Shown piece by piece: positions 1 through 7,356 of a stretch of 10,211 nt of DNA. The translations under genes and the position numbers were made by a program. This DNA is from Nitrospinaceae bacterium (GTDB lineage: Bacteria > Nitrospinota > Nitrospinia > Nitrospinales > VA-1), in the NCBI GenBank assembly GCA_012961055.1, contig DUAA01000276.1, positions 1 through 10,211 on the forward strand, in the 5' to 3' direction. The notes under the pieces are model-generated. The model was not told where the DNA came from, searched no databases, and saw only the letters and a program-made list of their open reading frames with translations. Position 1 is the first letter of the stretch. Each line of letters opens with the position of its first letter.

Positions 1-70
1 ATTCACCGGTTGCACCGGGAGTAGCTTTCTCCTGTTGTCTAAGATGCTGAACTAGAGTTGTACGTTCCAT
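1..70 (-). CDS. fbp: N-terminus of probable class I fructose-1,6-bisphosphatase (partial, runs off left edge)
   Basis: Only the first 23 codons are in the window, read leftward from an ATG at 70-68. The peptide starts MERTTLVQHLRQQ and ends with GATGE. The pattern of a TL-x-x-H/F-I/L helix followed by ATGE matches, from memory, the N-terminus of class I fructose-1,6-bisphosphatases, where ATGE/D-F/L-T begins the allosteric region. Such enzymes hydrolyse fructose-1,6-bisphosphate to fructose-6-phosphate in gluconeogenesis or carbon-fixation cycles. No catalytic residue is visible, so the call rests on a short motif. The gene lies 176 bp downstream of typA on the same strand. No clear Shine-Dalgarno is seen. 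A TATAAT hexamer (80-85, minus strand) lies just upstream of the ATG but has no convincing -35. An unrelated protein with a similar start cannot be excluded. Confidence 0.55.
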   Translation of the reverse strand, partial: MERTTLVQHLRQQEKATPGATGE

Positions 71-246
71 AGAGATCTAATTATAGATTTATTTAGAATC
101 TGGTTTGTATTTTATGATGACCTTGTTTACAGAAAATACCTAGGAACTTAAAAGTTGAATTGTTTCATTCAATTGCTAATTTTTGAAACCTGAAAGGTAT
201 TTAATACTACATCATTCCTGTTTTTCGGACAACGAAAATGGCGTGA
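71..246. other. Intergenic gap between typA and the fbp-like gene
   Basis: This AT-rich stretch of 176 bp separates two leftward genes. It contains only weak inverted repeats: TTTTCG/CGAAAA at 222-238 and TTGAAT/ATTCAA around 153-170. Neither has a GC-rich stem followed by a T-run on the minus strand, so I do not call a typA terminator. No convincing small ORF is seen. Confidence 0.5.
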
Positions 247-2082
247 TTAAGATACCGAAACGGCAGCAGCATTTCGGGTTTTTCCAAATCTCTTTCTGTC
301 GCTTTCGTTTAATATTTTTTTTCTCAAACGCAAACTTTTGGGGGTGATCTCCGCTAACTCGTCTTCGTTTAAAAACCCGAGGATCTGCTCCAGACTCATT
401 ATAACTGGAGGAGTGAGACTAATATTCACATCGGAACCTGATGCGCGCATATTGCTCAGCTTTTTTTCTTTGCAGAGGTTGACCACCATATCATTATCTT
501 TTTTATTGGTACCTACAATTTGTCCGGTATAAATTTCTTGAGCAGGGCCGAGGAACATGGAACCTCTTTCCTGCAAATTAAATAGAGAAAAACCAGTTGT
601 TTTTCCATCTTCAAGTGCAATTAAAACCCCATTTATACGTTGGGCGATCTCACCGCAATGAGGAATAAAATCATGAAAATTACGATTAATGATTCCCGTG
701 CCTTTAGTTAAGGTGAGGAACTCAGAACGAAACCCAAAAAGTCCTCGTGTGGGAATGACAAATTCAAGTCTGGCCGTTTTTTCACCTTGTGCCATGTCTT
801 TCATCGTTGCTTTGCGTTTTCCCATGGCCTCCATAACGACGCCCGTATACTCTTCATTTATATCTAGAATTACAAATTCTTCTGGTTCGTGAGGAATTCC
901 GTCAATATCTTTGATTAGAACTTCTGGTCGGGAGACAGAAAACTCATAGCCTTCACGACGCATCGTTTCAATCAAAATTGTTAGATGCAATTCACCACGA
1001 CCGGAAACTTTAAAAGTATCCTGTGTATCGGTTTCCTCTACCCGGAGAGAAATATTAGATCGGGTTTCACGGAACAAACGATCTCTCAGTTGCCGTGATG
1101 TCACAAATTCGCCCTCACGACCTGCAAAGGGCGAGGTGTTGGAAGAAAAATGAATCGATAAAGTAGGTTCGTCTATTTCAATGACCGGGAGCGCATCAGG
1201 GGTCCCTTGATCGGTAATGGTTTCTCCGATTTGTACCTCTTTCATTCCGGCAATCCCGATAATATCTCCTGTAACGGCTTCAGGAGACTCCACTTTTGAA
1301 AGTCCTTGGTAGCAATATAGTTTTGAGATGGAAAAGGACTCTTTGTTACCTTCACGTGTGATCAGAGTGTAATTATTTTTTGCTTCTACGCTTCCACGAT
1401 TAATAGTGCCGATGGCAATCCTTCCAACATAATCATCATGATCAATGGAGGAAACCAACATTTGAAAAGGCCCATCTGGATCGCCAGAATGAGCTGGAAC
1501 TTTGTCGATAACCAAATCCAGAATAGGGGTGATATCATCGTTCGGGCCTGTTGGAGTTTGCCTAGAAATTCCCTGCTTGGCTGAGGTGTATATGATAGGA
1601 AAGTCCAGTTGATCATCATTTGCCCCCAGATCAACAAATAGGTCAAACACCATGTCAACCACTTTTTCGGTCCGAGCAGCAGGCCGATCAATTTTGTTAA
1701 TTACTACTATGGGACAGAGTCCCAGCTCGAGAGATTTTTTCAATACAAACCGCGTTTGTGGCATAGGGCCTTCCACAGCATCTGCTAGAAGCAGAACTCC
1801 ACTGACCATTTTCAAAATTCGTTCAACCTCACCGCCAAAATCTGCATGACCAGGAGTATCTACGATGTTGATCTTGTGGCCTTTATAATTGATCGCTGCA
1901 TTTTTTGAAAAAATAGTGATTCCACGTTCTTTTTCCAATTCGTTACTATCCATGATGCAGGTTTCCATGAGCTCACTGTCTCGAAACATTCCACTCTGCT
2001 TAAGTAGACAGTCAACTAAAGTTGTTTTTCCGTGATCAACATGGGCTATGATTCCAATATTCCTAATTAAGTCCTGATTCAC
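247..2082 (-). CDS. typA: Translational GTPase TypA/BipA
   Basis: This is a ribosome-associated GTPase of the EF-G-like family, linked in other bacteria to 50S subunit assembly and growth under stress or at low temperature. The 611-residue length is typical. The G domain carries all motifs: AHVDHGKT (13-20, P-loop), RGITI (53-57, switch I), DTPGH (75-79), NKID (129-132) and SAK (167-169). Domain II follows at roughly 200-290. Domain III then carries the SGRGELHL motif, and the BipA-specific C-terminal region ends in a basic tail. The start is GTG at 2082-2080. It is chosen because the G-domain begins only about 7 residues later and no in-frame ATG lies nearby. Only a weak CAGG lies upstream as ribosome-binding site. 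The gene is divergent from xerD and is followed, after 176 bp, by the fbp-like gene on the same strand. Identification is very secure. Confidence 0.98.
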   Translation of the reverse strand: MNQDLIRNIGIIAHVDHGKTTLVDCLLKQSGMFRDSELMETCIMDSNELEKERGITIFSKNAAINYKGHKINIVDTPGHADFGGEVERILKMVSGVLLLADAVEGPMPQTRFVLKKSLELGLCPIVVINKIDRPAARTEKVVDMVFDLFVDLGANDDQLDFPIIYTSAKQGISRQTPTGPNDDITPILDLVIDKVPAHSGDPDGPFQMLVSSIDHDDYVGRIAIGTINRGSVEAKNNYTLITREGNKESFSISKLYCYQGLSKVESPEAVTGDIIGIAGMKEVQIGETITDQGTPDALPVIEIDEPTLSIHFSSNTSPFAGREGEFVTSRQLRDRLFRETRSNISLRVEETDTQDTFKVSGRGELHLTILIETMRREGYEFSVSRPEVLIKDIDGIPHEPEEFVILDINEEYTGVVMEAMGKRKATMKDMAQGEKTARLEFVIPTRGLFGFRSEFLTLTKGTGIINRNFHDFIPHCGEIAQRINGVLIALEDGKTTGFSLFNLQERGSMFLGPAQEIYTGQIVGTNKKDNDMVVNLCKEKKLSNMRASGSDVNISLTPPVIMSLEQILGFLNEDELAEITPKSLRLRKKILNESDRKRFGKTRNAAAVSVS

Positions 2083-2175
2083 AATAGACGCCTGTTATAT
2101 TTAAAGTTTAATAAATTGAATAAAAGCGGGAGGTTCAGTCTAAATTTGCAAGCAGTAAAATTCTAGAAACAGACT

Positions 2176-2208
2176 GCCTCAGATGGAGGCTAAGCGATCC
2201 TAAGCTTA
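2176..2208 (-). other. Pair of abutting small hairpins in the presumed typA leader
   Basis: GCCTC (2176-2180) and GAGGC (2186-2190) form a perfect 5-bp stem around a 5-nt loop. Immediately next to it, TAAGC (2191-2195) and GCTTA (2204-2208) form a second 5-bp stem with an 8-nt loop. If transcription of typA starts near 2230, both lie in a leader of about 150 nt. Stems this short can occur by chance; no U-tract follows in either direction. Confidence 0.25.
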
Positions 2209-2235
2209 TGGTGGGGTAAAAACCAGATTGCTCTC

Positions 2236-2241
2236 ATTATA
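2236..2241 (-). promoter_or_regulatory. Candidate -10 element for typA
   Basis: The minus strand reads TATAAT exactly at 2241-2236. The corresponding -35 window at 17-bp spacing reads TCCATT, a poor match to TTGACA, so this is only a candidate. It would give a typA leader of roughly 150 nt. In an AT-rich gap a perfect -10 hexamer is not rare. Confidence 0.2.
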
Positions 2242-2273
2242 CTGACAATATATTTAATAATGGATAATATAAT
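2242..2273 (+). promoter_or_regulatory. Candidate sigma70-like promoter for xerD
   Basis: CTGACA at 2242-2247 differs from the -35 consensus by one base. At 17 bp it is followed by TAATAT (2265-2270), which overlaps a perfect TATAAT at 2268-2273 (20-bp spacing). The predicted start of transcription is near 2278-2280, leaving a 5' leader of about 65 nt before the xerD ATG. The spacing of the best -35/-10 pair is ideal, but the surrounding AT-richness lowers confidence. Confidence 0.35.
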
Positions 2274-2345
2274 AAGCATAACAGATTAGCAGACAGAACC
2301 AAAATAATAATTGTAACTTACTGAATAATTTTGCATAATTTTATT

Positions 2346-3227
2346 ATGAAGATATTGATACATGAGTTTTCGGAGTATCTACGTATAGAAAAAAGACATT
2401 CACCTCATACCGTAGAGGGGTATTGTCGCGACCTAGGACGGTTTTTCAAGGCATTTCCTGAAACTCAAGCTTCTAGCCTTACAACAGCAGAAATTCGTGG
2501 TTTTCTTTTGTTATTGCGTAATGAAGGATTGTCGGCTTCATCCATTGCTCGGAGTTTGTCATCGATTAAATCCTTTTTCCGTTATTTGTGCGAGGACAAG
2601 CAGCTTAAAGTAAACCCTGCAGAGATATTAGCGACCCCTCGTAGGTGGAGAAAGCTTCCAGACATCCTGTCTTTGGCGGATGTTGATAAGCTTTTGAGTT
2701 GCCCTGAACTTGATACTCCTCTTGGGTTACGAGATCAGGCCATGCTGGAAGTTTTGTACGCGACGGGAATGAGGGTCTCAGAGCTAATATCTGTTAAATG
2801 CCATAACCTCAATTTGATTTCTGGTTGTCTCAGAACAATGGGGAAGGGAGCAAAAGAACGTATTGTTCCTATTGGCATGATTGCGAGGAAGGTATTGGAG
2901 GATTATTTATTAAATTCTCGTCCTGTTCTGGCAAAGGGGCAAAAAGTGGAAGATTTGTTTTTGACCCTCAGGGGAAAAGCCATGACCCGGCAAGGTTTCT
3001 GGAAATTATTGAAAGGCTATGTGCGCCGGAGTAATATCAAATCCAATGTGTCTCCCCACACACTGAGACATGCCTTCGCCACGCATCTGTTAGATAGGGG
3101 TGCTGACTTGAGATCAGTCCAGCAAATGCTGGGTCATGCCGATATCTCAACCACGCAAATCTATACTCACATCCTCGAAAAAAAATTATTAGAGGTCCAT
3201 GACCAGTTTCATCCTCGTGCATTCTGA
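2346..3227 (+). CDS. xerD: Tyrosine recombinase XerD
   Basis: XerD acts with XerC at the dif site to resolve chromosome dimers at the division septum. The protein has an N-terminal SAM-like DNA-binding domain (about 1-90) and a C-terminal catalytic domain. The active site is complete. Counting from the ATG at 2346 it is R143 (in ATGMRVSEL), K167 (in GKGAKER), H238 and R241 (in SPHTLRH), H264 (in MLGHADIS) and nucleophile Y273 (in TTQIYTH). The tail FHPRAF and the RQGFW motif point to XerD rather than XerC or a phage integrase. Length is 293 aa; a TTG at 2331 would add five residues. I prefer the ATG, although no Shine-Dalgarno precedes it. It stands alone between typA and the DUF177-fab cluster, with no integrase-type context such as att repeats. 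Confidence 0.95.
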   Translation: MKILIHEFSEYLRIEKRHSPHTVEGYCRDLGRFFKAFPETQASSLTTAEIRGFLLLLRNEGLSASSIARSLSSIKSFFRYLCEDKQLKVNPAEILATPRRWRKLPDILSLADVDKLLSCPELDTPLGLRDQAMLEVLYATGMRVSELISVKCHNLNLISGCLRTMGKGAKERIVPIGMIARKVLEDYLLNSRPVLAKGQKVEDLFLTLRGKAMTRQGFWKLLKGYVRRSNIKSNVSPHTLRHAFATHLLDRGADLRSVQQMLGHADISTTQIYTHILEKKLLEVHDQFHPRAF

Positions 3228-3446
3228 TTTCAGAAAGATATAATTATTTAATAGCATTGACTTCAACTATATTTTGAGTACATTGATGAATTCTTTTGTT
3301 ATATGTGAGTTGTAAGTGTATATAGGGTTAGGGATTTTTTCCTTGACGGGTTATGCCATAAAAGATAACATTCATTCTCAATATTCCTTCTTCTAAGTTT
3401 AATTCTGATATTACAAAGGGTTTGAATTTAAAGGTTTTTTCAAGCC
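3228..3446. other. Leader/promoter region upstream of the DUF177-rpmF-fab operon
   Basis: This 219-bp AT-rich gap lies between xerD and the DUF177 gene. It contains two promoter-like pairs: a weak TTGACT/TACATT at 3257-3284 and a better one at 3343-3371. The xerD stop codon sits in a small palindrome (TTCTG-ATTT-CAGAA, 3222-3235) with no T-run, so no terminator for xerD is called. I see no site resembling a known fatty-acid regulator operator such as the FapR box, and no small ORF of note. Confidence 0.5.
3343..3371 (+). promoter_or_regulatory. Candidate sigma70-like promoter of the DUF177-rpmF-plsX-fab operon
   Basis: TTGACG (3343-3348, five of six consensus bases) is followed after exactly 17 bp by TAACAT (3366-3371, four of six). 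Transcription would start near 3378, leaving a leader of about 70 nt before the DUF177 ATG. This is the best-scoring promoter by eye in the gap and the only obvious one before a run of nine closely packed genes. A weaker pair lies at 3257-3284. Confidence 0.45.
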
Positions 3447-3977
3447 ATGAAATTCAAGGTTGATGAAATTTACGATGAGGGTTTAGATTTCGAAGTATTT
3501 GAAACTAAACAGTGCTTTGATATTGATTCACCTGACTGTAGTTTGACCGAAGATGTTAAAGTGCAGGGGAAGCTAGATAAAACCGGGTTTGGGATACGAT
3601 GCCAGGGTTGGTTGGAAACGAGTCTTTCTGCAAGTTGCTCCCGATGTCTGGGTGATTTTGGTTTTACAGTAAAAAGCAGACTCAGGGTTCATTTCATGCC
3701 TAAGGTGGAAGTAGACGACCCAGAGAATGAAATTGAATTGTCAGAATTAGATATTGAACAGGAATTCTATGAGGAGGGTCAAATTGATCTTTCTACACCT
3801 GTTCGTGATTTGATATTATTGAGTGTGCCTCAAATCAGGCTTTGTGATAAAGGTTGCGCTGGGTTATGTCCTCAATGTGGGATAAATCTGAATGAGAAAA
3901 AGTGTGGTTGCAAAATAGATGAGCTTAGTGATCCACGTTTGGCAGTTTTACAAAAACTAAAAGATAAGTTTAAATAG
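3447..3977 (+). CDS. yceD: DUF177 / YceD-family protein, Cys-rich metal-binding type
   Basis: This small cytosolic protein (176 aa) belongs to the family encoded just upstream of rpmF in most bacteria. In E. coli and plants the family has been linked to 23S rRNA accumulation or processing. The N-terminal part (about 1-60) is an acidic beta-rich domain. C64-x2-C67 (SCSRCLGDF) and a C-terminal cluster C133, C137, C141, C144, C153, C155 (including GLCPQCGINLNEKKCGC) form a likely zinc-binding ribbon. That cluster is typical of the non-gammaproteobacterial form of the family. The start is the ATG at 3447; an AAAGG at 3430-3434 is a distant ribosome-binding site (12-nt spacing). The rpmF gene begins 9 nt after its TAG stop, so the two are surely co-transcribed. 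The biochemical function is not known in detail. Confidence 0.9.
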   Translation: MKFKVDEIYDEGLDFEVFETKQCFDIDSPDCSLTEDVKVQGKLDKTGFGIRCQGWLETSLSASCSRCLGDFGFTVKSRLRVHFMPKVEVDDPENEIELSELDIEQEFYEEGQIDLSTPVRDLILLSVPQIRLCDKGCAGLCPQCGINLNEKKCGCKIDELSDPRLAVLQKLKDKFK

Positions 3978-3986
3978 GGAGAAAAA

Positions 3987-4169
3987 ATGGCAGTCCCAAA
4001 AAAGAAAACATCAAAGTCAAGACAGGGCATGCGTCGATCTCATTTGAGTCTTAACGCGCCCGCCTATGTAGAATGCACTCAGTGCCATGAAATGACCCGT
4101 CCGCATCATATCTGTGCGCATTGCGGTTATTATAAGGGTAAAGAAGTAATGGAAGTCGAAGCGGTTTAA
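3987..4169 (+). CDS. rpmF: 50S ribosomal protein L32 (zinc-ribbon, C+ form)
   Basis: Ribosomal protein bL32 is 60 aa long, a normal length. It begins [12 protein letters not shown], the hallmark L32 start, followed by the basic extension and a GMRRSH segment. C30-x2-C33 and C43-x2-C46 form a complete four-Cys zinc ribbon, so this is the zinc-requiring C+ paralogue type. A strong Shine-Dalgarno AGGGAG (3976-3981) overlaps the stop codon of the DUF177 gene and lies 5 nt from the ATG. The arrangement suggests translational coupling with DUF177 and high expression. It is followed by an 82-bp gap before plsX. Confidence 0.98.
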   Translation: MAVPKKKTSKSRQGMRRSHLSLNAPAYVECTQCHEMTRPHHICAHCGYYKGKEVMEVEAV

Positions 4170-4251
4170 TTTCCTCGTTTTTTCACAATTGGTTCATTCG
4201 TTTCCCAGTAGAAAATTCCCAACGCCCTTTTAATTGGAGCCATTTTTAGAG

Positions 4252-5385
4252 ATGAAAATCGTGGTTGATGCCATGGGTGGAGATCATGCTCCAGAGGCTG
4301 TTGTGGAAGGTGCAGTCCTCGCTGCTAAAGAATATAAAACAAAAATCATTCTTATTGGTTTGTCCGACGTGATTCAAGACATCTTGGATCGTTTCGACCC
4401 AGGCCATCGCCTTCCAATAAAAGTTATCCACGCCGAAGAAGTCGTGGAAATGCATGATATTCCGGGAAAGGTTCTGCGATCTAAACGTAAGTCCTCCATG
4501 AAAATTGGTTTGGACCTGCTAAAAGTTGGATCCGCATCGGCTTTTGTAAGTGCCGGGAATACTGGAGCCGTTCTTGCCTATGCAACAATCATTTTGAGAC
4601 CTTTAAGAGGAGTAGATAGGCCTGCAATTACCATTCAGCTGCCTACTTTGAAAGGCAACGCAATTCTTTTGGATGCGGGTGCAAATGTGGACTGTAAAGC
4701 CAACCAGTTATTTCAGTTTGGTATTATGGGCCATGTTTTTGCTGAATACATCCTTGGAAAGGTAAACCCGCGAGTGGGTTTACTCAGTATTGGCGAAGAG
4801 GATGGAAAGGGGAATGAGATTGTCAAAGATGCATTTCAAATGCTAAAAGCCAGCCATATCAATTTTATTGGAAATATTGAAGGTAAGGAAGTTTATCGAG
4901 GGAATGCTGATGTTATTGTTTGCGATGGGTTTACTGGAAACGTTGCCCTCAAAATAAGCGAAAGTCTGGCTGAAATGATTGGGGCCAATTTAAAAAGAAT
5001 GTTTCAGAGCAGTTGGGTCAGCAAATTGGCTTATTTGTTATTAAGACCGCAGTTGGATCAATTCAAGAAAAAGGTGGATTACTCTGAAACAGGTGGTGCT
5101 CCCCTTTTAGGGGTAAATGGAGTTGTTATTATCGCGCATGGAAGTTCATCGCCAAAAGCAATAAAAAATGCCATACACAGAGCGAGTGAATTGAGTAAGA
5201 AGAAAATCACCGATCATATTCGTGAGGATATTGAGTCTAATTTGATGAGCGAGAAAACCTCCAAACGTACTATTTGGAAGCAAATTAAAAGAGTAGCTTT
5301 TGGGCCAGATTCTGGTTCAGTTGCGACAGAAAATAAAGAAACTGAAAATCCTGCACCAACGGAAAAGCGTACGGACGAACCCTGA
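4252..5385 (+). CDS. plsX: Phosphate acyltransferase PlsX (acyl-ACP:phosphate acyltransferase)
   Basis: PlsX converts acyl-ACP plus phosphate to acyl-phosphate, the donor used by PlsY to start phospholipid synthesis; it is a peripheral membrane enzyme. The sequence begins MKIVVDAMGGDHAPE, the family's signature start. It also carries VSAGNTGAVLA (99-109), LLDAGANVDCK (139-149), GLLSIGEEDGKGNE (176-189), NADVIVCDGFTGN (218-230) and DYSETGGAPLLGVNG (276-290). The ATG at 4252 is chosen because it gives this canonical N-terminus; a TTG at 4234 would add six residues. A GGAG at 4236-4239 is a distant ribosome-binding site. Length is 377 aa against about 330-355 in most homologues. The surplus is a charged, low-complexity C-terminal tail after about residue 335. 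fabH follows after 13 nt. Confidence 0.97.
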   Translation: MKIVVDAMGGDHAPEAVVEGAVLAAKEYKTKIILIGLSDVIQDILDRFDPGHRLPIKVIHAEEVVEMHDIPGKVLRSKRKSSMKIGLDLLKVGSASAFVSAGNTGAVLAYATIILRPLRGVDRPAITIQLPTLKGNAILLDAGANVDCKANQLFQFGIMGHVFAEYILGKVNPRVGLLSIGEEDGKGNEIVKDAFQMLKASHINFIGNIEGKEVYRGNADVIVCDGFTGNVALKISESLAEMIGANLKRMFQSSWVSKLAYLLLRPQLDQFKKKVDYSETGGAPLLGVNGVVIIAHGSSSPKAIKNAIHRASELSKKKITDHIREDIESNLMSEKTSKRTIWKQIKRVAFGPDSGSVATENKETENPAPTEKRTDEP

Positions 5386-5398
5386 CAATATATATTTG

Positions 5399-6400
5399 AT
5401 GAATGATTACAATACTTTCAGGGCTGTAGTCGCGGGAACGGGCGCTTATTTGCCAGAAAAAATTCTCACGAATCAGGATCTGGAAAAATCCCTTGATACT
5501 ACAGATGCTTGGATTACCGAGAGAACGGGAATCCGAGAGCGTCGAATTGCGTCCGAAGAAGAGTCCGCATCGATAATGGCGGCTCACGCTGGTAAGATAG
5601 CCTTAGTGGACGGGGGGATTGATCCCGAAGAACTGGATCTGATTATTGTTGCTACATCAAGCCCCGATGTGCTTTTCCCCTCCACCGCTTGTTTTGTCCA
5701 AAAGGAACTGAATGCTGTAGGTTCCGCTGCCTATGATATTTCCGCTGTATGCTCCGGGTTTATATTTGCTCTTTCCGTTGCTGAGCAATACTTGAAAGTC
5801 GGCCGTTATAAAAACATCTTAATCATTGGTAGTGAGGTCAACTCCAGAATAGTTGATTGGACAGACAGAAGCACCTGTATTTTATTCGGGGATGGGGCGG
5901 GAGCTTTATTGTTAAAGAGGGGAGAACAGGAAAGCCCTTTGGGTATTTTGTCTACGCATATTTATTCAGATGGGAATTTGTCAGATTTAATATGTGTTCC
6001 AGGCGGAATTGGCAGGACAGGGATTAATAAACAGGATATTGATGCTAAAAAATATTTTATTAATATGTCTGGCAATGCAACTTTTAAGGTAGCTGTTAAA
6101 AGAATGACGTCTGTAATTCGTGAGGCTTTGGAATTTAATCACCTGAGTATGGGGGAGGTAGAACTCTTGATTCCTCATCAAGCGAACCAAAGAATTGTAA
6201 GCGCCGTTGCAGAAAGGTTGCAGTACCCCATGGAAAAAGTATTCATGAACATTCATAAATATGGGAATACGTCTGGTGCATCCATACCCATAGGGATTGA
6301 TGAAGCAAAGCGAAGTGGGCGCATTCAGGAGGGCGATATCTCAGTCTTAGGTGCGGTCGGAGCGGGATTGACCTGGGGATCGGCGGTAATCAAATGGTGA
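5399..6400 (+). CDS. fabH: 3-oxoacyl-ACP synthase III (FabH)
   Basis: FabH starts type II fatty-acid synthesis by condensing acetyl-CoA (or another short acyl-CoA) with malonyl-ACP. The 333-aa protein has the thiolase fold with the complete Cys-His-Asn triad: C118 (in SAVCSGF), H260 (in LIPHQANQRI) and N290 (in KYGNTSGASIP). TGIRERRIA (43-51) and GAGLTWGSAVIKW at the C-terminus are also family hallmarks. The start is set at ATG 5399, the first Met before the conserved GTGAYLPE motif. No Shine-Dalgarno is visible and the gap to plsX is only 13 nt, so translation is probably coupled to plsX. The end overlaps fabD by 7 nt. A second ATG at 5403 is out of frame. The open frame continues upstream inside plsX, but that part lacks family similarity. 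Confidence 0.97.
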   Translation: MNDYNTFRAVVAGTGAYLPEKILTNQDLEKSLDTTDAWITERTGIRERRIASEEESASIMAAHAGKIALVDGGIDPEELDLIIVATSSPDVLFPSTACFVQKELNAVGSAAYDISAVCSGFIFALSVAEQYLKVGRYKNILIIGSEVNSRIVDWTDRSTCILFGDGAGALLLKRGEQESPLGILSTHIYSDGNLSDLICVPGGIGRTGINKQDIDAKKYFINMSGNATFKVAVKRMTSVIREALEFNHLSMGEVELLIPHQANQRIVSAVAERLQYPMEKVFMNIHKYGNTSGASIPIGIDEAKRSGRIQEGDISVLGAVGAGLTWGSAVIKW

Positions 6401-7335
6401 AAATCGCCTTTGTATTTCCTGGGCAGGGCTCTCAGTTTGTTGGCATGGGGAAGGATTTTTATGACCATCTGCCATCCGCTCGGCAGCTCATGGAAGAGGC
6501 TAATGATGTTCTGGGGTATGACCTTGCAAGCATTTGTTTTAATGGGCCTAAAGAAACTTTATGCCTGACAGAAAACACTCAGCCTGCACTGTTAGTACAT
6601 AGTATAATGGCCTTGAAAATTTTAAGGGAAAATGGTATAGATTCGATACTTGCGGCTGGTCATAGTTTGGGTGAATTTTCAGCTTTGGTTGCCACTGGGG
6701 CTCTTCAATTTAAAGATGCTGTAAGGCTTGTCTGGTTAAGGGGCAAATTCATGCAGGAGGCGGTTCCCGTTGGAGTGGGAACAATGGCTGCTATTATTGG
6801 ATTGGAGATTTCTACCCTTCAAGGTTTGTGCGACCAGATTTCTGAAGATGCTTGTGTGGTTCAACCAGCAAACTTGAATAGTTCTGCCCAAACAGTTATC
6901 GCAGGTCATAAAGATGCTGTTAAACGGGTTTCCGAAAAAGCGTTGAAGGCTGGAGCCAAAAAAGCGGTGCTTTTGCCAGTGAGCGCACCTTTTCATAGTG
7001 TTCTTATGAAACCGGCTGAGATAAAACTTCAAAAGGAACTGGAGCAGACCGATTTTTATGACCTATCCTATCCGATAATCACCAACGTAGAGGCCAAACC
7101 TATTTCTAAAGGAAGTGAAGCTAAAGCATCTCTTATTAAACAGGTTTGCTCCCCTGTTCGTTGGGCTGAAACTATGCAGGTGCTAGTGGACCATGAGATT
7201 GAAGTGGTCGTAGAATTAGGAGCGGGAAAGGTATTAAGCGGTCTGATAAAAAGGTTTAATAGAAATATAAAATGTTATCAGGTGGGAGACCAAGAGAGTT
7301 TAGCAGCATCCTTGACAGCATTAAACGCAAATTGA
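6394..7335 (+). CDS. fabD: Malonyl-CoA:ACP transacylase (FabD)
   Basis: FabD loads malonyl groups from CoA onto ACP, providing the extender unit for FabH and FabF. The protein is 313 aa, the usual length. Motifs are FPGQGSQ (8-14, oxyanion-hole Gln), the nucleophile elbow GHSLG with S91, R116 in LRGKFMQEA (carboxylate binding), NLNSSAQTVIAG (160-171) and catalytic H201 in SAPFHS. The ATG at 6394 lies inside the last codons of fabH, giving a 7-nt overlap (ATGGTGA). A GTG one codon later would also be possible. There is a purine-rich GGCGG stretch about 10 nt upstream. The overlap argues for translational coupling within the operon. Confidence 0.97.
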   Translation: MVKIAFVFPGQGSQFVGMGKDFYDHLPSARQLMEEANDVLGYDLASICFNGPKETLCLTENTQPALLVHSIMALKILRENGIDSILAAGHSLGEFSALVATGALQFKDAVRLVWLRGKFMQEAVPVGVGTMAAIIGLEISTLQGLCDQISEDACVVQPANLNSSAQTVIAGHKDAVKRVSEKALKAGAKKAVLLPVSAPFHSVLMKPAEIKLQKELEQTDFYDLSYPIITNVEAKPISKGSEAKASLIKQVCSPVRWAETMQVLVDHEIEVVVELGAGKVLSGLIKRFNRNIKCYQVGDQESLAASLTALNAN

Positions 7336-7356
7336 AATATAATGATGGGTTTTTAA

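Larger units (their letters stand above)
2083..2345. other. Divergent intergenic region between typA and xerD
   Basis: This 263-bp AT-rich gap carries no recognisable gene. It should hold the promoters of both flanking genes. Visible elements are a minus-strand TATAAT (2236-2241), a plus-strand CTGACA/TAATAT pair (2242-2270), and two adjacent small hairpins at 2176-2208 that would fall in the typA leader. No tRNA, known riboswitch or intrinsic terminator is recognisable. Confidence 0.6.

Noticed and set aside
255..283. CCGAAA...TTTCGG followed by GTTTTT, a possible plus-strand terminator at the 3' end of typA
   Set aside because: It lies within the typA coding end and is antisense to it, the stem is only 6 bp with an 11-nt loop, and no plus-strand gene precedes it.
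1386..1691. 101-codon minus-strand ORF inside typA
   Set aside because: It is an alternative frame of the same strand as typA, with no family features; typA explains this DNA fully.
2331..2345. TTG start for xerD adding five residues
   Set aside because: ATG at 2346 is a stronger start codon and still gives a full-length family member; neither has a Shine-Dalgarno, so this remains slightly open.
2346..3227. xerD as an integrase of a mobile element or integron
   Set aside because: Motifs match chromosomal XerD, flanks are core genes, and no attachment-site repeats, tRNA or cargo genes are present.
3222..3235. Palindrome TTCTGATTTCAGAA over the xerD stop codon as a terminator
   Set aside because: The stem is only 5 bp, AT-rich, and not followed by a T-run.
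4234..4251. TTG start for plsX adding six residues
   Set aside because: ATG 4252 gives the canonical MKIVVDAMGGDHAP start; the TTG overlaps the only plausible ribosome-binding site.
5104..5114. CCCCTTTTAGGGG hairpin in plsX
   Set aside because: Only four GC pairs and no following T-run; reflects ordinary coding sequence.
5300..5398. Upstream extension of the fabH frame inside plsX
   Set aside because: The extra residues do not resemble FabH and overlap the well-supported plsX 3' end; the homology begins just after ATG 5399.
5285..5587. 100-codon minus-strand ORF across plsX/fabH
   Set aside because: It overlaps two secure genes on the other strand and has no recognisable domain; a shadow frame.
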